Source: Streptomyces sp. SLBN-31 (GTDB lineage: Bacteria > Actinomycetota > Actinomycetes > Streptomycetales > Streptomycetaceae). From it: a stretch of DNA of 64,000 bases. Positions 8,331-16,849 of this stretch are shown piece by piece. The notes below the pieces were generated by a model. It did no database searches and was not told where the DNA came from. It saw only the letters and a program-made list of their open reading frames with translations. The stretch lies in contig NZ_VFNC01000001.1 of NCBI RefSeq assembly GCF_006715395.1, forward strand, positions 558,001-622,000, in the 5' to 3' direction. Positions within the stretch are counted from its first letter, which is position 1. Each line of letters starts with the position of its first letter. Made by a program: the position numbers and the translations under genes.

Positions 8331-8905
8331 CCGACGGCGCCGCCATCGCCGGCCCGGACGGCGCGCTGCGCTGCCCGTGGGCCCTGTCCACCGAGGACTA
8401 CGTGGCCTACCACGACGAGGAGTGGGGCCGCCCGGTCCACGGCGACGACGCCCTCTTCGAACGCCTCAGCCTGGAGGCCTTCCAGTCCGGACTGTCCTGG
8501 ATCACCATCCTGCGCCGCCGCCCCGGCTTCCGCGCCGCCTTCGCCGACTTCAGGATCGGAAAGGTCGCCGCCTTCACCGAGTCCGACCGCGCCCGGCTGC
8601 TCACCGACCCCGGCATCATCCGCAACGCCGCCAAGATCGACGCGACCCTGTCGAACGCGCGCGTGCTGGCCGAATGGGCGCCGGGCGACCTGGACGAACT
8701 GATCTGGTCCCACGCCCCGGAGCCGGGCCCGGCCCCGAGGACGCTCGCGGACGTCCAGGCCGTCACACCGGAGTCGACGGCCCTGTCCAAGGCCCTGAAG
8801 AAGAAGGGCCTGCGCTTCGTGGGCCCGACCACGGCATACGCCCTCATGCAGGCGTGCGGCCTGGTCGACGACCACCTGGAGGCGTGCGTCGCCCGCCTCG
8901 CGTGA
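8327..8905 (+). CDS. tag: DNA-3-methyladenine glycosylase I
   Basis: This is a 192-residue base-excision repair enzyme that removes 3-methyladenine. The zinc-snap ligands of the TAG family are present at matching spacing: C16 and H29 near the N-terminus, H183 and C187 near the C-terminus. YHDEEWGRPVHGDD and FQSGLSWITILRRR are family signatures. The GTG start overlaps the DivIVA gene stop by 4 nt. A Tag enzyme downstream of a DivIVA-like gene is also found in mycobacteria (from memory), so the pairing is old. Confidence 0.95.
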   Translation: MTDGAAIAGPDGALRCPWALSTEDYVAYHDEEWGRPVHGDDALFERLSLEAFQSGLSWITILRRRPGFRAAFADFRIGKVAAFTESDRARLLTDPGIIRNAAKIDATLSNARVLAEWAPGDLDELIWSHAPEPGPAPRTLADVQAVTPESTALSKALKKKGLRFVGPTTAYALMQACGLVDDHLEACVARLA

Positions 8906-8920
8906 GGGCGCGGGCGGTGA

Positions 8921-9724
8921 TCAGCGGCCCAGGTACTTCGGCTTCTCCTTGTTGACGAACGCCTGCACCGCGATGACGTGGTCCTCGGACGACCCCGCCC
9001 GGGTCTGCAGTTCGTCCTCCTTCTCCAGGCTCTCCTGAAGGGAGTGGGACAGCGCGTAGGCGAGGGACTCCTTGATCGCCCCGTACGCCACCGTCGGCCC
9101 CTCCGCCAGGGCCCGCGCCACCTTCTCTGTCTCGGCACGGAACTCGCCGGCCGGCACCAGACGGTTCACGATCCCGAGCTCCTGCGCCTCCTGCGCGGTG
9201 ATGCTTCGTGGGAAGAGCAGCAGATCGGCGGCGCGGCCGGGCCCGACGACCCGCGGCAGCGTCCACGAGATCCCGGAGTCGGCGGTCAGCGCCACCCCGG
9301 CGAAGGACGTGTTGAACGCGGCGTTGTCGGCGACGACCCGGTAGTCCGCGGCGAGCGCCAGCCCGAAGCCCGCGCCCGCGGCCACCCCGTTCACCCCGGC
9401 CACCACCGGCTTCGGCATCGCCACCAGGGCCCGCACGATCGGGTTGTAGTGCTCCTTCACCGTGCTCATCGTGTGCGACGACCCCGTCTCCCGGTCCGAC
9501 GCCAGCAGCCCGATGTGCTCCTTGAGGTCCTGGCCGACGCAGAACGCCCGTTCCCCGGCGGCGGTCAGCAGCACCGCCCGTACGGCGTCGTCACCGGCCG
9601 CCTCCTGGACCGCCTCCCGCAGCGCGACCTTCGTCGCGATGTTCAGCGCGTTCATCGCCTCGGGGCGGTTCAGCGTGATCGTCGCGAGTCCGGCGCTCAC
9701 CTCGTAGAGCACGGTGTCGGCCAT
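8921..9724 (-). CDS. enoyl-CoA hydratase/isomerase family protein
   Basis: This is a 267-residue crotonase-fold enzyme. Seen: the N-terminal LATITLNRPEAMNALN segment, the oxyanion-hole region ERAFCVGQDLKEH, GVAAGAGFGLALAADYRV, and a catalytic-Glu region replaced by LTADSGISWTLPR. The second catalytic acid position therefore looks like Asp/Ser rather than the classical Glu, which is common in PaaG-like isomerases. It acts on acyl-CoA thioesters. The ATG at 9724 follows GGAGGGGAC. A perfect 22-bp palindrome lies 29 nt upstream. The exact substrate is unknown. Confidence 0.85.
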   Translation of the reverse strand: MADTVLYEVSAGLATITLNRPEAMNALNIATKVALREAVQEAAGDDAVRAVLLTAAGERAFCVGQDLKEHIGLLASDRETGSSHTMSTVKEHYNPIVRALVAMPKPVVAGVNGVAAGAGFGLALAADYRVVADNAAFNTSFAGVALTADSGISWTLPRVVGPGRAADLLLFPRSITAQEAQELGIVNRLVPAGEFRAETEKVARALAEGPTVAYGAIKESLAYALSHSLQESLEKEDELQTRAGSSEDHVIAVQAFVNKEKPKYLGR

Positions 9725-9752
9725 GGTGTGTCCCCTCCGCTGTCGCGGCTGC

Positions 9753-9774
9753 GGGCGTACCGGCCGGTACGCCC
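9753..9774. promoter_or_regulatory. perfect 22-bp palindrome upstream of enoyl-CoA hydratase gene
   Basis: GGGCGTACCGG is followed directly by its exact reverse complement. The core TACCGGCCGGTA resembles TetR-family operators. It lies 29 nt before the hydratase start, where a repressor would block transcription or early elongation. Confidence 0.55.
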
Positions 9775-10107
9775 CTGTCCACAGGACAGCATGGCGGAGA
9801 TCACCGCCGTAGAACCGGAACGGACGTGTGACCTGCGTCAAAGAATTCTGCGGGGTTTTTCGCCGTCGGAAACCCGCAAGGTCGCGCAGTATCGCAGTCA
9901 CATCGCCGAATTGAGTGGTTTTGCTCGCGCGCGTTGCCCAAGCGATGCCGACTGATGTTGGTCATCGGGTCCTGAGATGCGGGATAATGGCTTGGAAGCA
10001 ATGTGTTCGATGCCGGTGTCGCGTGTCCAAGTCCCACGCCTGGACCGCGCGTGCCCTCCAGGGCCGTCGGCTTTGACGATGAGCTGGTTTCAGGAAGGGG
10101 AACGAGC
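9775..10107. promoter_or_regulatory. intergenic region with likely promoter of the DUF3117 gene
   Basis: About 330 nt without a gene. It holds a weak inverted repeat (GCGGGGTTT at 9850 with AAACCCGC at 9870). It also holds a possible sigma-70 promoter on the plus strand, with TTGGTC at 9958-9963 and GATAAT at 9983-9988; the 19-nt spacer is long. The DUF3117 mRNA would then carry a leader of about 110 nt. Confidence 0.4.
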
Positions 10108-10275
10108 ATGGCGGCCATGAAGCCGCGAACGGGTGATGGCCCGCTCGAGGTGACCAAGGAGGGGCGGGGCATCGTCATGCGCGTTCCGCTCGAAGGCGGC
10201 GGTCGGCTCGTCGTCGAGCTGACCCCTGACGAGGCCGACGCGCTCGGCGACGCCCTCAAGAAGGTCGTCGGCTGA
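10108..10275 (+). CDS. DUF3117 small protein
   Basis: This is a 55-residue protein beginning MAAMKPRTGDGPLEVTKEGR, with a C-terminal VVELTPDEADALGDALKKV segment. It is nearly invariant in actinobacteria (DUF3117; Rv1211 in M. tuberculosis, from memory). The function is unknown. The ATG at 10108 follows GGAAGGGGAACGAGC. It is transcribed alone: a strong terminator follows immediately, and the upstream gene is on the other strand. Confidence 0.93.
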   Translation: MAAMKPRTGDGPLEVTKEGRGIVMRVPLEGGGRLVVELTPDEADALGDALKKVVG

Positions 10276-10296
10276 CGCGGAAGCGACCATACCCCT

Positions 10297-10339
10297 ACAG
10301 CCGCCCCGGCATCCAAACGATGCCGGGGTCGCTGTTTTT
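10297..10339 (+). terminator. intrinsic terminator after DUF3117 gene
   Basis: CCCCGGCATC (10304-10313) pairs with GATGCCGGGG (10319-10328). The stem is extended by ACAGC/GCTGT and followed by TTTTT (10335-10339). It is a classical factor-independent terminator between convergent genes. Confidence 0.92.
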
Positions 10340-10380
10340 CCCGGCGCGCGTACGTCCCTCACGTGCCGTTCGCGGCACGG

Positions 10381-11013
10381 TCAGCGCTTGACCGCGCACA
10401 GCAGGCCGTCGCCGACGGGCAGCAGCGAGGGCACCAGTTCCTGGCTCTCGCGCACCGCGCGCAGCAGCTCCCGCAGCCGCAGCACCTCGGTCGGCTGCGG
10501 GCCCGAGTCGACCGTGCGGCCGTTGGCGAAGACGCCCTCGAAGACCACCAGACCGCCCGGACGGAGCAGGCGCAACGATTCAGCGAGGTAGTCCATGACC
10601 TCCTGCCGGTCGCCGTCGCAGAAGACCAGGTCGTAGCCGGCGTCCGCGAGGCGGGGCAGCACGTCCAGGGCACGGCCCGGGATGAAGCGCGCCCGGTTGC
10701 TGGCGAAACCAGAGGCACGGAAGGCCTGACGGGCGAACTGCTGGTGCTCCGGCTCCGGATCGACCGTGGTCAGCACGCCGTCCGGGCGCATGCCGTGCAG
10801 GAGATGGATGCCGGAGACGCCGGTGCCGGTGCCGATCTCGGCCACCGCCTTGGCGTCCACCGAGGCCGCCAGCAACCGCAGCGCGGCGCCCGTGCCGGGC
10901 GACACCGAGCGCAGCCCCGCCTCACGGGCCCGGTCGCGGGCCCAGCGCAGGACTTCGTCCTCGGCGACGTAGGCGTCGGCGAACGCCCAGCTCGTCTGCC
11001 GGTTGCCGGTAAT
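10381..11013 (-). CDS. SAM-dependent O-methyltransferase, apparent ATT start
   Basis: This 210-residue class I methyltransferase is of the COMT/CCoAMT-like family. SAM motif I is [18 protein letters not shown], followed by TTVDPEPEH and [10 protein letters not shown]. The conserved N-terminal region [20 protein letters not shown] lies upstream of any ATG, GTG or TTG in frame. The only start with a good Shine-Dalgarno (AGGAG, 6 nt spacing) is ATT at 11013. A shorter reading from GTG at 10905 would delete a conserved part of the family. It is divergent from the ECF sigma gene, as in mycobacteria (Rv1220c/sigE). The substrate is unknown. Confidence 0.85.
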   Translation of the reverse strand: MTGNRQTSWAFADAYVAEDEVLRWARDRAREAGLRSVSPGTGAALRLLAASVDAKAVAEIGTGTGVSGIHLLHGMRPDGVLTTVDPEPEHQQFARQAFRASGFASNRARFIPGRALDVLPRLADAGYDLVFCDGDRQEVMDYLAESLRLLRPGGLVVFEGVFANGRTVDSGPQPTEVLRLRELLRAVRESQELVPSLLPVGDGLLCAVKR

Positions 11014-11066
11014 GACCCTCTCCTGTCCCCGTGGTTGCCTGGGCGTGACTGTATCCGTTGGGCCCG

Positions 11067-11093
11067 GGAACCCGCAGATGGGACCGGGCGTTT
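11067..11093 (+). promoter_or_regulatory. putative ECF-sigma promoter of the sigma gene
   Basis: GGAAC (11067-11071) and CGTTT (11089-11093) are separated by 17 nt. This matches the GGAAC-N16/17-CGTT pattern recognised by SigE-type ECF factors, and suggests autoregulation of the sigma/anti-sigma/HtrA operon. The leader to the ATG at 11243 would be about 145 nt. Confidence 0.6.
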
Positions 11094-11242
11094 ACAAGGG
11101 TGTGGACGACGGCGGGGGGACACAGTTGGATCACGACGACGGACGGACCGCCGAGCAACTGCAGACGCAGCGGGCCGAGCCGTATCAGCCCAGATCAAAT
11201 TCTCGTAAAACCGCTTATCCGGTCCTAACGGGCGAGGTGGCT

Positions 11243-12022
11243 ATGGTAGGGGCTCCACTGGACACCACCGGAGATGACAGGGGAGGTGCGGCCGCGCCCA
11301 ACGGGGATCGGGGTGGAGTGCTGCGGCGCTTCCTCGGATCGGCGGGCAGGCCGAAATCCGTGAACGACACCGCTGCTGACCCCAGCCACGCCGCTGACCA
11401 AGCCCAGACCGCGACTTTCTCCACCGACGCGGACGGGCAGGCGTGGACTCCGCCCACGTGGGAGGAGATCGTCAGCATGCACAGCGGCCGGGTGTACCGG
11501 CTGGCCTACCGCCTGACCGGCAACCAGCACGACGCCGAGGACCTCACGCAGGAGGTCTTCGTCCGCGTCTTCCGCTCCCTGTCGACGTACACGCCGGGCA
11601 CCTTCGAGGGCTGGCTGCACCGCATCACCACCAACCTCTTCCTCGACATGGTCCGCCGCAAGCAGCGCATCCGCTTCGACGCGCTCGGCGAGGACGCGGC
11701 CGAGCGGCTGCCCAGCCGCGAGTCCAACCCCCAGCAGATCTTCAACGACGCCCACTTCGACGCGGACGTCCAGCAGGCCCTGGACACCCTCGCGCCCGAG
11801 TTCCGCGCCGCGGTCGTCCTGTGCGACATCGAAGGACTCTCGTACGAGGAGATCGCCGCGACCCTGGGCGTCAAGCTCGGCACGGTCCGTTCCCGGATCC
11901 ACCGGGGCCGTTCGCAGCTGCGCAAGGCCCTCGCGCACCGTTCACCCGAGGCCCGGGCGGCCGAGCGCCGCTCCTTCGTGCCCCGGGTGGCCGCTCTGGG
12001 AGGAGGGGGCGCGACCGCGTGA
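11243..12022 (+). CDS. sigE: ECF RNA polymerase sigma factor (SigE type)
   Basis: This 259-residue sigma-70 group 4 factor has an acidic N-terminal extension of about 80 residues. Region 2 follows ([30 protein letters not shown] in pieces, -10 recognition), then region 4 ([25 protein letters not shown], -35 recognition HTH). It directs RNA polymerase to envelope-stress genes by analogy with mycobacterial SigE, which has the same neighbours. The ATG at 11243 follows GAGGTGG; a longer in-frame reading from 11100 cannot be excluded. The stop overlaps the anti-sigma start (GTGA). The symbol is by synteny with M. tuberculosis; the Streptomyces gene formally named sigE is a different locus. Confidence 0.88.
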   Translation: MVGAPLDTTGDDRGGAAAPNGDRGGVLRRFLGSAGRPKSVNDTAADPSHAADQAQTATFSTDADGQAWTPPTWEEIVSMHSGRVYRLAYRLTGNQHDAEDLTQEVFVRVFRSLSTYTPGTFEGWLHRITTNLFLDMVRRKQRIRFDALGEDAAERLPSRESNPQQIFNDAHFDADVQQALDTLAPEFRAAVVLCDIEGLSYEEIAATLGVKLGTVRSRIHRGRSQLRKALAHRSPEARAAERRSFVPRVAALGGGGATA

Positions 12023-13026
12023 GTGGATCACGACCCAACCCGGCGGAACGCCGCCTGGCCGAACAGCATCTGGGAGACCGGCTCTCCGCCCTGGTGGACG
12101 GAGAGCTCGGACATGAGACGCGCGAGCGGGTCCTCGCCCACCTGGCCACCTGCGCCAAGTGCAAGGCGGAGGCGGACGCGCAGCGCCGGCTGAAGAACGT
12201 CTTCGCGGAGGCGGCCCCGCCGCCCCCGTCCGAGAGCTTCCTGGCCCGACTCCAGGGGCTTCCCGGAGGAGGTGACCCGGACGGCGGTGGCTCGCCGTTC
12301 GATGGGGGTGGATTCGCCGGACTGTCCGGACGCCTCCAGGGCCCGGCGACGACCGGGGTCTTCGGCCTGAAGCGCGGTGACCGCTTCGCGTTCGACTACG
12401 TCCCCTCGGGGCCGGGGTCGCACGCTCCCGTCCTGCCCGCCTCCGACCCGCGTGACGCCGGCCGGGGATTCCGCATCCACGACGTCAGCCGTCACGAGAA
12501 CGACCGTCCGGCCTCGCGCGGCATGCGGTTCGCCTTCGTCGCCGCCGGCGCGGTGTCGCTCGCCGCGATCGCGCTGGGCGGTGTCACAACCGGCACGCCG
12601 ACCGACACCGCCGCGGACGCGCGCGGCGGAACGGGCGCCGGCAGCAACGTGACACCGGCGCGCACGCAGGGTTCGGGAGCCGCGACGGCCCCCGAGAGCC
12701 AGCGGCGCCGGGGGGTGGGCCCCCTCCTCACCCAGCAGGGCCAGACCTCGCTCGGTGACACCCCGGTGGCCCCGACAGAGGTGTCCGCCCCGTTGCTGCC
12801 GGGAGTACCGCGTCCGGCGGCCGCCGCGCAGACCCTGCACACGCTGACCGCCCCGGTGGTGGCCGGCGCGGCAGTGATGTCCCCGCTGATACGCCCGCTC
12901 ACCGCGTCCGCGCCGCTCACGCTCACCACGTGGTCGGCGGTCCCCGAGGCGACCCGCCCCGGGCTGCTCGCCGCGCCCGTCCCCGCCCCCGACTCCGCTC
13001 CCTCCCCCTCCGCGTCCTCCCGCTGA
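12019..13026 (+). CDS. zinc-binding membrane anti-sigma factor (RseA-like)
   Basis: This is a 335-residue protein. The cytoplasmic ZAS module is at about 15-60, with HLATCAKC supplying the HxxxCxxC motif. A long disordered linker, one membrane segment (about 173-192, [19 protein letters not shown]) and a Ser/Thr/Pro-rich extracytoplasmic tail follow. It should sequester the upstream sigma factor. The GTG start overlaps the sigma stop by 4 nt and follows GGAGGAGGGGG, so the two are made in fixed ratio. The extracellular tail of about 140 residues has no recognisable sensor domain. Confidence 0.87.
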   Translation: MSGSRPNPAERRLAEQHLGDRLSALVDGELGHETRERVLAHLATCAKCKAEADAQRRLKNVFAEAAPPPPSESFLARLQGLPGGGDPDGGGSPFDGGGFAGLSGRLQGPATTGVFGLKRGDRFAFDYVPSGPGSHAPVLPASDPRDAGRGFRIHDVSRHENDRPASRGMRFAFVAAGAVSLAAIALGGVTTGTPTDTAADARGGTGAGSNVTPARTQGSGAATAPESQRRRGVGPLLTQQGQTSLGDTPVAPTEVSAPLLPGVPRPAAAAQTLHTLTAPVVAGAAVMSPLIRPLTASAPLTLTTWSAVPEATRPGLLAAPVPAPDSAPSPSASSR

Positions 13027-13147
13027 CCCGGCTCCGTGAACCTGGTTGAATCCGGGGTGGACCGCGCCCACGGCAGGCAGCCGGGTGCGGAGTCGAACAA
13101 CCGCGGCCACCGAGACGAACCGTGCCGCGGTGAGCTGTGGGGAGAGC

Positions 13148-15247
13148 ATGGACGAGGGGAAGCCGACGAAGCCGAAGTGGTGGAACCGCACGGGCCGCCA
13201 GGCCTCTGCCGACGCCGACGGCGACTTCGAACTCCAGCGGCCGGCGGTGCCGGGGGCCGACGGCGACTTCGAGCTGCAGCGCCCCCGGGATACGGCCGCC
13301 GCCGAGGGAGTTCCGGAGCCGGAAGGACCTGACGCGCCCGGCGTACGGGGCGACGCCGACGCGGCCCGGGCCGCCGAGACACCGGCGGCCGGCCAGGCCC
13401 CGGAGGCACCGGCCGCCCCGGCGGCCGACTTCGCTCCCGCGGCGACCGCCGCCCCAGCCCCGCCCGTGGAGCTGCGCAAGCCGCTGCACGACCCCGACCC
13501 CTACAGCACCCCGCCGTACGGCGAGCCCGGCCCCTGGGCCCCGGCCCCACCGGTCCAACACCCGGCGACCCCGACGCCGCATGGAGCATCGCCCGCAGCG
13601 CCACCCCACGGCGCGGCCACACCGGCCCACGGCACGGCGGCCCCGACGCCGCATGGCGCGGCCACACCGGCCCATGGCGCGGCGCCCCCGGCCCCGCATG
13701 GCACGGCGGCCCTGGCCCCGCATGGCGCGGCGGTCCCTGCGCTCCACGGCACGGCGACCCCTGCCGCGGCCCCGCCGGTCCAGCCCCCGGCGGCCACACC
13801 GGCCCATGGCGCGGTGCCCCCGGCCCCGCATGGCGCGGCGGTCCCTGCGCTCCACGGCACGGCGACCCCTGCCGCGGCCCCGCCGGTCCAGCCCCCGGCG
13901 GCCACACCGGCTCACGGCACGACGACCCCGGCGCCCCATGGCACGGCGGCCCCCGCGCCCCCGGCGGACCCCGGCCCGCAGCCGGTGGCGCCTGGGGCGG
14001 ACGCCGTGCCTCAAGGGCCGCCCGGCGTGGCCCAGGCGCCGTCGGCCGACCCCTGGCGGAACTACGACCCGTGGGCGCAGCCCCCCACGCCCGGTCCCCT
14101 CCAGCAGACCGGTGCCTCGCTCGCCGGCGGGCCGCCGCGGCGGGGGCGGAGGGTCCTGGTGCTCGGGGCCCTGGTCCTCGCCCTCGTGGCCGGAAGCGTC
14201 GGCGGGGTCATCGGGGCGTATCTGGAGCGGAACGGCGGCGTCGGTGCCGTAGAGCTGCCGCAGGCCGGGAAGGAGCCCGCCGGGCGGGCGCCGGACAGTG
14301 TGGCCGGGATCGCCGCGCGGGCGCTGCCCAGCGTGGTGACCCTGCATGTGACCGGTGCCGAGGAGTCCGGTACCGGAACCGGCTTCGTACTGGACGGTCT
14401 CGGGGACATCCTCACCAACAACCACGTCGTCGAGCCCGCCAAGTCCGGCGGCCGGATAACCGTCACCTTCAACAGCGGCGACACCGCCAAGGCCACCGTC
14501 GTGGGCCGGGACAGCGGGTACGACCTCGCCGTCGTCAAGGTGAGCGGGGTGCGCGGGCTCAAGCCCATGCCCCTCGGCAACTCCGACAACGTCCAGGTCG
14601 GCGACCCCGTCGTGGCCATCGGCGCCCCCTTCGACCTGGCCGGCACGGTCACGTCCGGCATCATCAGCGCCAAGGAGCGGCCCATCACGGCCGGCGGGGA
14701 CAGCGCCGACGGGACCGACGTGTCGTACGTCGACGCCCTGCAGACCGACGCGCCGATCAACCCCGGAAACTCCGGCGGCCCCCTGCTGGACTCGCGGGCC
14801 CGTGTCATCGGCATCAACTCCGCCATCCGGTCCGCCGACGACGGCTCGGACTCCGGCAGCGGGCAGGCCGGTTCGATCGGCCTCGGGTTCGCCATCCCCG
14901 TCAACCAGGCCAAGCGCGTCGCCGAAGAGCTCATCAACACCGGCCACGCGACCCACCCCGTCATCGGCGTGACCCTCGACATGAGCTACACCGGGGACGG
15001 CGCCCGCGTCGGCACGAAGGCCTCCGGCGGCGGCCCCGCCGTCACCACGGGCGGTCCCGGCGACAAGGCGGGCATCGAACCGGGCGACGTCATCACCGCG
15101 GTCGACGGCCAACGCGTCCACTCCGGCGAGGAACTGATCGTCAAGACCCGCGCCCACCGCCCCGGCGACCGCCTGGAAGTGACCCTGCGGCGGGACGGCA
15201 AGGAGAAGAGGATCTCCCTGGTGCTCGGTTCCTCCGGCAGCGGCTGA
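13148..15247 (+). CDS. htrA: HtrA/DegP-type membrane serine protease with PDZ domain
   Basis: This is a 699-residue protein. The first ~330 residues are cytoplasmic and very rich in Pro and Ala, with HG-containing repeats (APHGTAA, TPAHGAA). A membrane segment lies at about 335-357. The trypsin-like domain has the catalytic triad H426 (TNNHVV), D459 (YDLAVVKV) and S542 (NPGNSGGPL). A PDZ domain occupies the last ~90 residues. It degrades or senses misfolded extracytoplasmic proteins. It lies 121 nt after the anti-sigma gene and is probably part of that operon. The N-terminal repeat region contains a 90-nt duplication (see findings). Confidence 0.92.
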   Translation: MDEGKPTKPKWWNRTGRQASADADGDFELQRPAVPGADGDFELQRPRDTAAAEGVPEPEGPDAPGVRGDADAARAAETPAAGQAPEAPAAPAADFAPAATAAPAPPVELRKPLHDPDPYSTPPYGEPGPWAPAPPVQHPATPTPHGASPAAPPHGAATPAHGTAAPTPHGAATPAHGAAPPAPHGTAALAPHGAAVPALHGTATPAAAPPVQPPAATPAHGAVPPAPHGAAVPALHGTATPAAAPPVQPPAATPAHGTTTPAPHGTAAPAPPADPGPQPVAPGADAVPQGPPGVAQAPSADPWRNYDPWAQPPTPGPLQQTGASLAGGPPRRGRRVLVLGALVLALVAGSVGGVIGAYLERNGGVGAVELPQAGKEPAGRAPDSVAGIAARALPSVVTLHVTGAEESGTGTGFVLDGLGDILTNNHVVEPAKSGGRITVTFNSGDTAKATVVGRDSGYDLAVVKVSGVRGLKPMPLGNSDNVQVGDPVVAIGAPFDLAGTVTSGIISAKERPITAGGDSADGTDVSYVDALQTDAPINPGNSGGPLLDSRARVIGINSAIRSADDGSDSGSGQAGSIGLGFAIPVNQAKRVAEELINTGHATHPVIGVTLDMSYTGDGARVGTKASGGGPAVTTGGPGDKAGIEPGDVITAVDGQRVHSGEELIVKTRAHRPGDRLEVTLRRDGKEKRISLVLGSSGSG
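13714..13911 (+). repeat. in-frame 108-nt-period duplication inside htrA
   Basis: About 90 nt at 13714-13803 recur essentially unchanged at 13822-13911, offset 108 nt (36 codons). Smaller HGxAxPA-coding units surround them. The reading frame is kept. Confidence 0.85.
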
Positions 15248-15449
15248 TTGACACGAACCTCACAGGTGCGCCCCGCAACCCCCGCCCACAAGGCAAACAA
15301 CCCCCAAAACCGCACACGCGGCCACATTCCAAGGCCCCGGGACAGTACCGGTCGTACAGGATGGCCGGGTACCGTGGACCCGGCCCGGACCACGGAAGAC
15401 CGCACAGACCGCGAGGGCCGAGGACCGAGGACATCGCTAGGAGCTTCAG

Positions 15450-15890
15450 GTGTTCAATGACGTAGGACCGCTCGAGCTGGTCACGCTCGTTGTCCTTGCC
15501 GTGCTCGTCTTCGGTCCGGACAAGCTCCCGAAGGTCATCCAGGACGTCATGCGGACGATCCGCAAGATCCGGGAGTTCTCGGAGAGCGCCAAGCAGGACA
15601 TCCGCTCCGAACTCGGCCCCGAATTCAAGGACTTCGAGTTCGAGGACCTCAACCCCAAGACGTTCATCCGCAAGCAGCTGGACAACGACGACCTGGGGCT
15701 CAAGGAGATCCGCAACGGCTTCGACCTGAAGAAGGAGATGGCCGAGGTCACGGAGGCGGTGCAGACCCACGACTCCGACTCCTCCGTGTCGGCGGCGAAC
15801 GGTTCCCCCGGGGCCTCCGGCGGCCGCGTCGACATGACGAAGAAGCCCGAGGAGGACGACCGTCCGCCCTTCGACGCGGACGCCACCTGA
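15450..15890 (+). CDS. tatB: Sec-independent protein translocase subunit TatB
   Basis: This 146-residue protein begins MFNDVGPLELVTLVVLAVLV, a single membrane helix, followed by the FGPDKLP hinge and a long amphipathic helix (VIQDVMRTIRKIREFSESAKQDI). The TatA/B family resemblance is clear. The E in GPLE and the conserved GP hinge favour TatB, and the acidic, disordered tail is typical of actinobacterial TatB. It works with TatC to bind twin-arginine substrates at the membrane. The GTG start follows TAGGAGC. It lies 202 nt after htrA; whether it has its own promoter is unclear. Confidence 0.92.
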   Translation: MFNDVGPLELVTLVVLAVLVFGPDKLPKVIQDVMRTIRKIREFSESAKQDIRSELGPEFKDFEFEDLNPKTFIRKQLDNDDLGLKEIRNGFDLKKEMAEVTEAVQTHDSDSSVSAANGSPGASGGRVDMTKKPEEDDRPPFDADAT

Positions 15891-16115
15891 GCCGTGTCGC
15901 GGGGGCTTCGAAGCCGTCGTACGTGACGCGTTTCATACTCCGTCCTGCCCTCCGGGGCCTGAACCGGCCTTCCTCGGCGCCCCGCGCGGCGGGCGGTTTC
16001 CCGGCTGTCCGGAGCGGGGTGGCTATGCTGCCGAGTTGTTGTGCGGACCGGACGAGTCAGCCCGAAGGGGGGCGGGCCGCTTCGGTCCGACGAGAGCGAG
16101 GAGGCGTCCGGGCAC

Positions 16116-16781
16116 ATGGAGACGACGAGTCGGGCAGTCGCGCAGGCGCCGGCCGCGGAGGGCGGACAACACGTCCCCTCCGCCCGGCGCACGGTCGACG
16201 GCTACCTGCAGGCGCCCTTCCCGTGGTACGGCCTCGACGAGGCCTTCACGGGGCCGCGCTGGCTGATGCAGGTCGGAACGGCGGCCGACGGTGCCGTCGA
16301 ACACGGGTCGATCGGGCACGGCGACGAGCCCTCGGTCAAGAACGAGGTGGGCAACACCGGTGAGCCGCGGGAGAAGTTCGCGGTCGTGGTGACGGTCGCC
16401 GCGAACCCGTCCCGCAGGAGCGCCGACGGCACCGGCCTGCTGGAGGCCACGTCGGTCTCCTCGGCGGCGTGGCTGGCGGGCGTGGGGCTGCTGTCGTTCA
16501 CGTGGCCCGGCCAGATGGACCACACGCTGCGGGACGACTGGCTGGAGCAGCAGACGGAGACGGCCTGGGCGCTGGCCGACGACCTGGAGGGCCCGGAGTG
16601 GTCGACTCTCTCCCTGCCCGTGGACGGCGTGCCCACGCCCTTCCACTACCGGGAGTCCGAGTTCGGCTGGGTGCTCGCCGGGTCCACGCAGGAAGGCGTG
16701 CACGTGGGCGCGTACGGCAGGGGCATGAGCGCGTACGGGCTCGGCTTCGCCATGATCAAGGACATCGCGGCGTACGAGTAG
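16116..16781 (+). CDS. conserved hypothetical protein, about 221 residues
   Basis: I do not recognise a characterised family. The protein is soluble and acidic. It has a central conserved block with few aromatics (FAVVVTVAANPSRRSADGTGL) and Trp-rich segments (FTWPGQMDHTLRDDWLEQQ, PEWSTLSLPVDGVPTPFHYRESEFGW). Composition and codon use are ordinary for the genome. It lies between tatB and a terminator that separates it from mrp. The ATG at 16116 follows GAGGAGG at about 11 nt, somewhat far; no better start is visible. It appears to be a single-gene unit. Confidence 0.65.
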   Translation: METTSRAVAQAPAAEGGQHVPSARRTVDGYLQAPFPWYGLDEAFTGPRWLMQVGTAADGAVEHGSIGHGDEPSVKNEVGNTGEPREKFAVVVTVAANPSRRSADGTGLLEATSVSSAAWLAGVGLLSFTWPGQMDHTLRDDWLEQQTETAWALADDLEGPEWSTLSLPVDGVPTPFHYRESEFGWVLAGSTQEGVHVGAYGRGMSAYGLGFAMIKDIAAYE

Positions 16782-16789
16782 CGCCGAGT

Positions 16790-16830
16790 GGGGAACTGCG
16801 GGCCGGAAGCGGCCGGTCGCGCAGTTCCCC
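16790..16830 (+). terminator. strong hairpin terminator between convergent genes
   Basis: GGGGAACTGCG (16790-16800) pairs with CGCAGTTCCCC (16820-16830). An inner GGCCG/CGGCC pair continues the stem. It serves the hypothetical gene and the convergent mrp. Confidence 0.88.
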
Positions 16831-16849
16831 GCGCCTCTGGGGCGATGAT

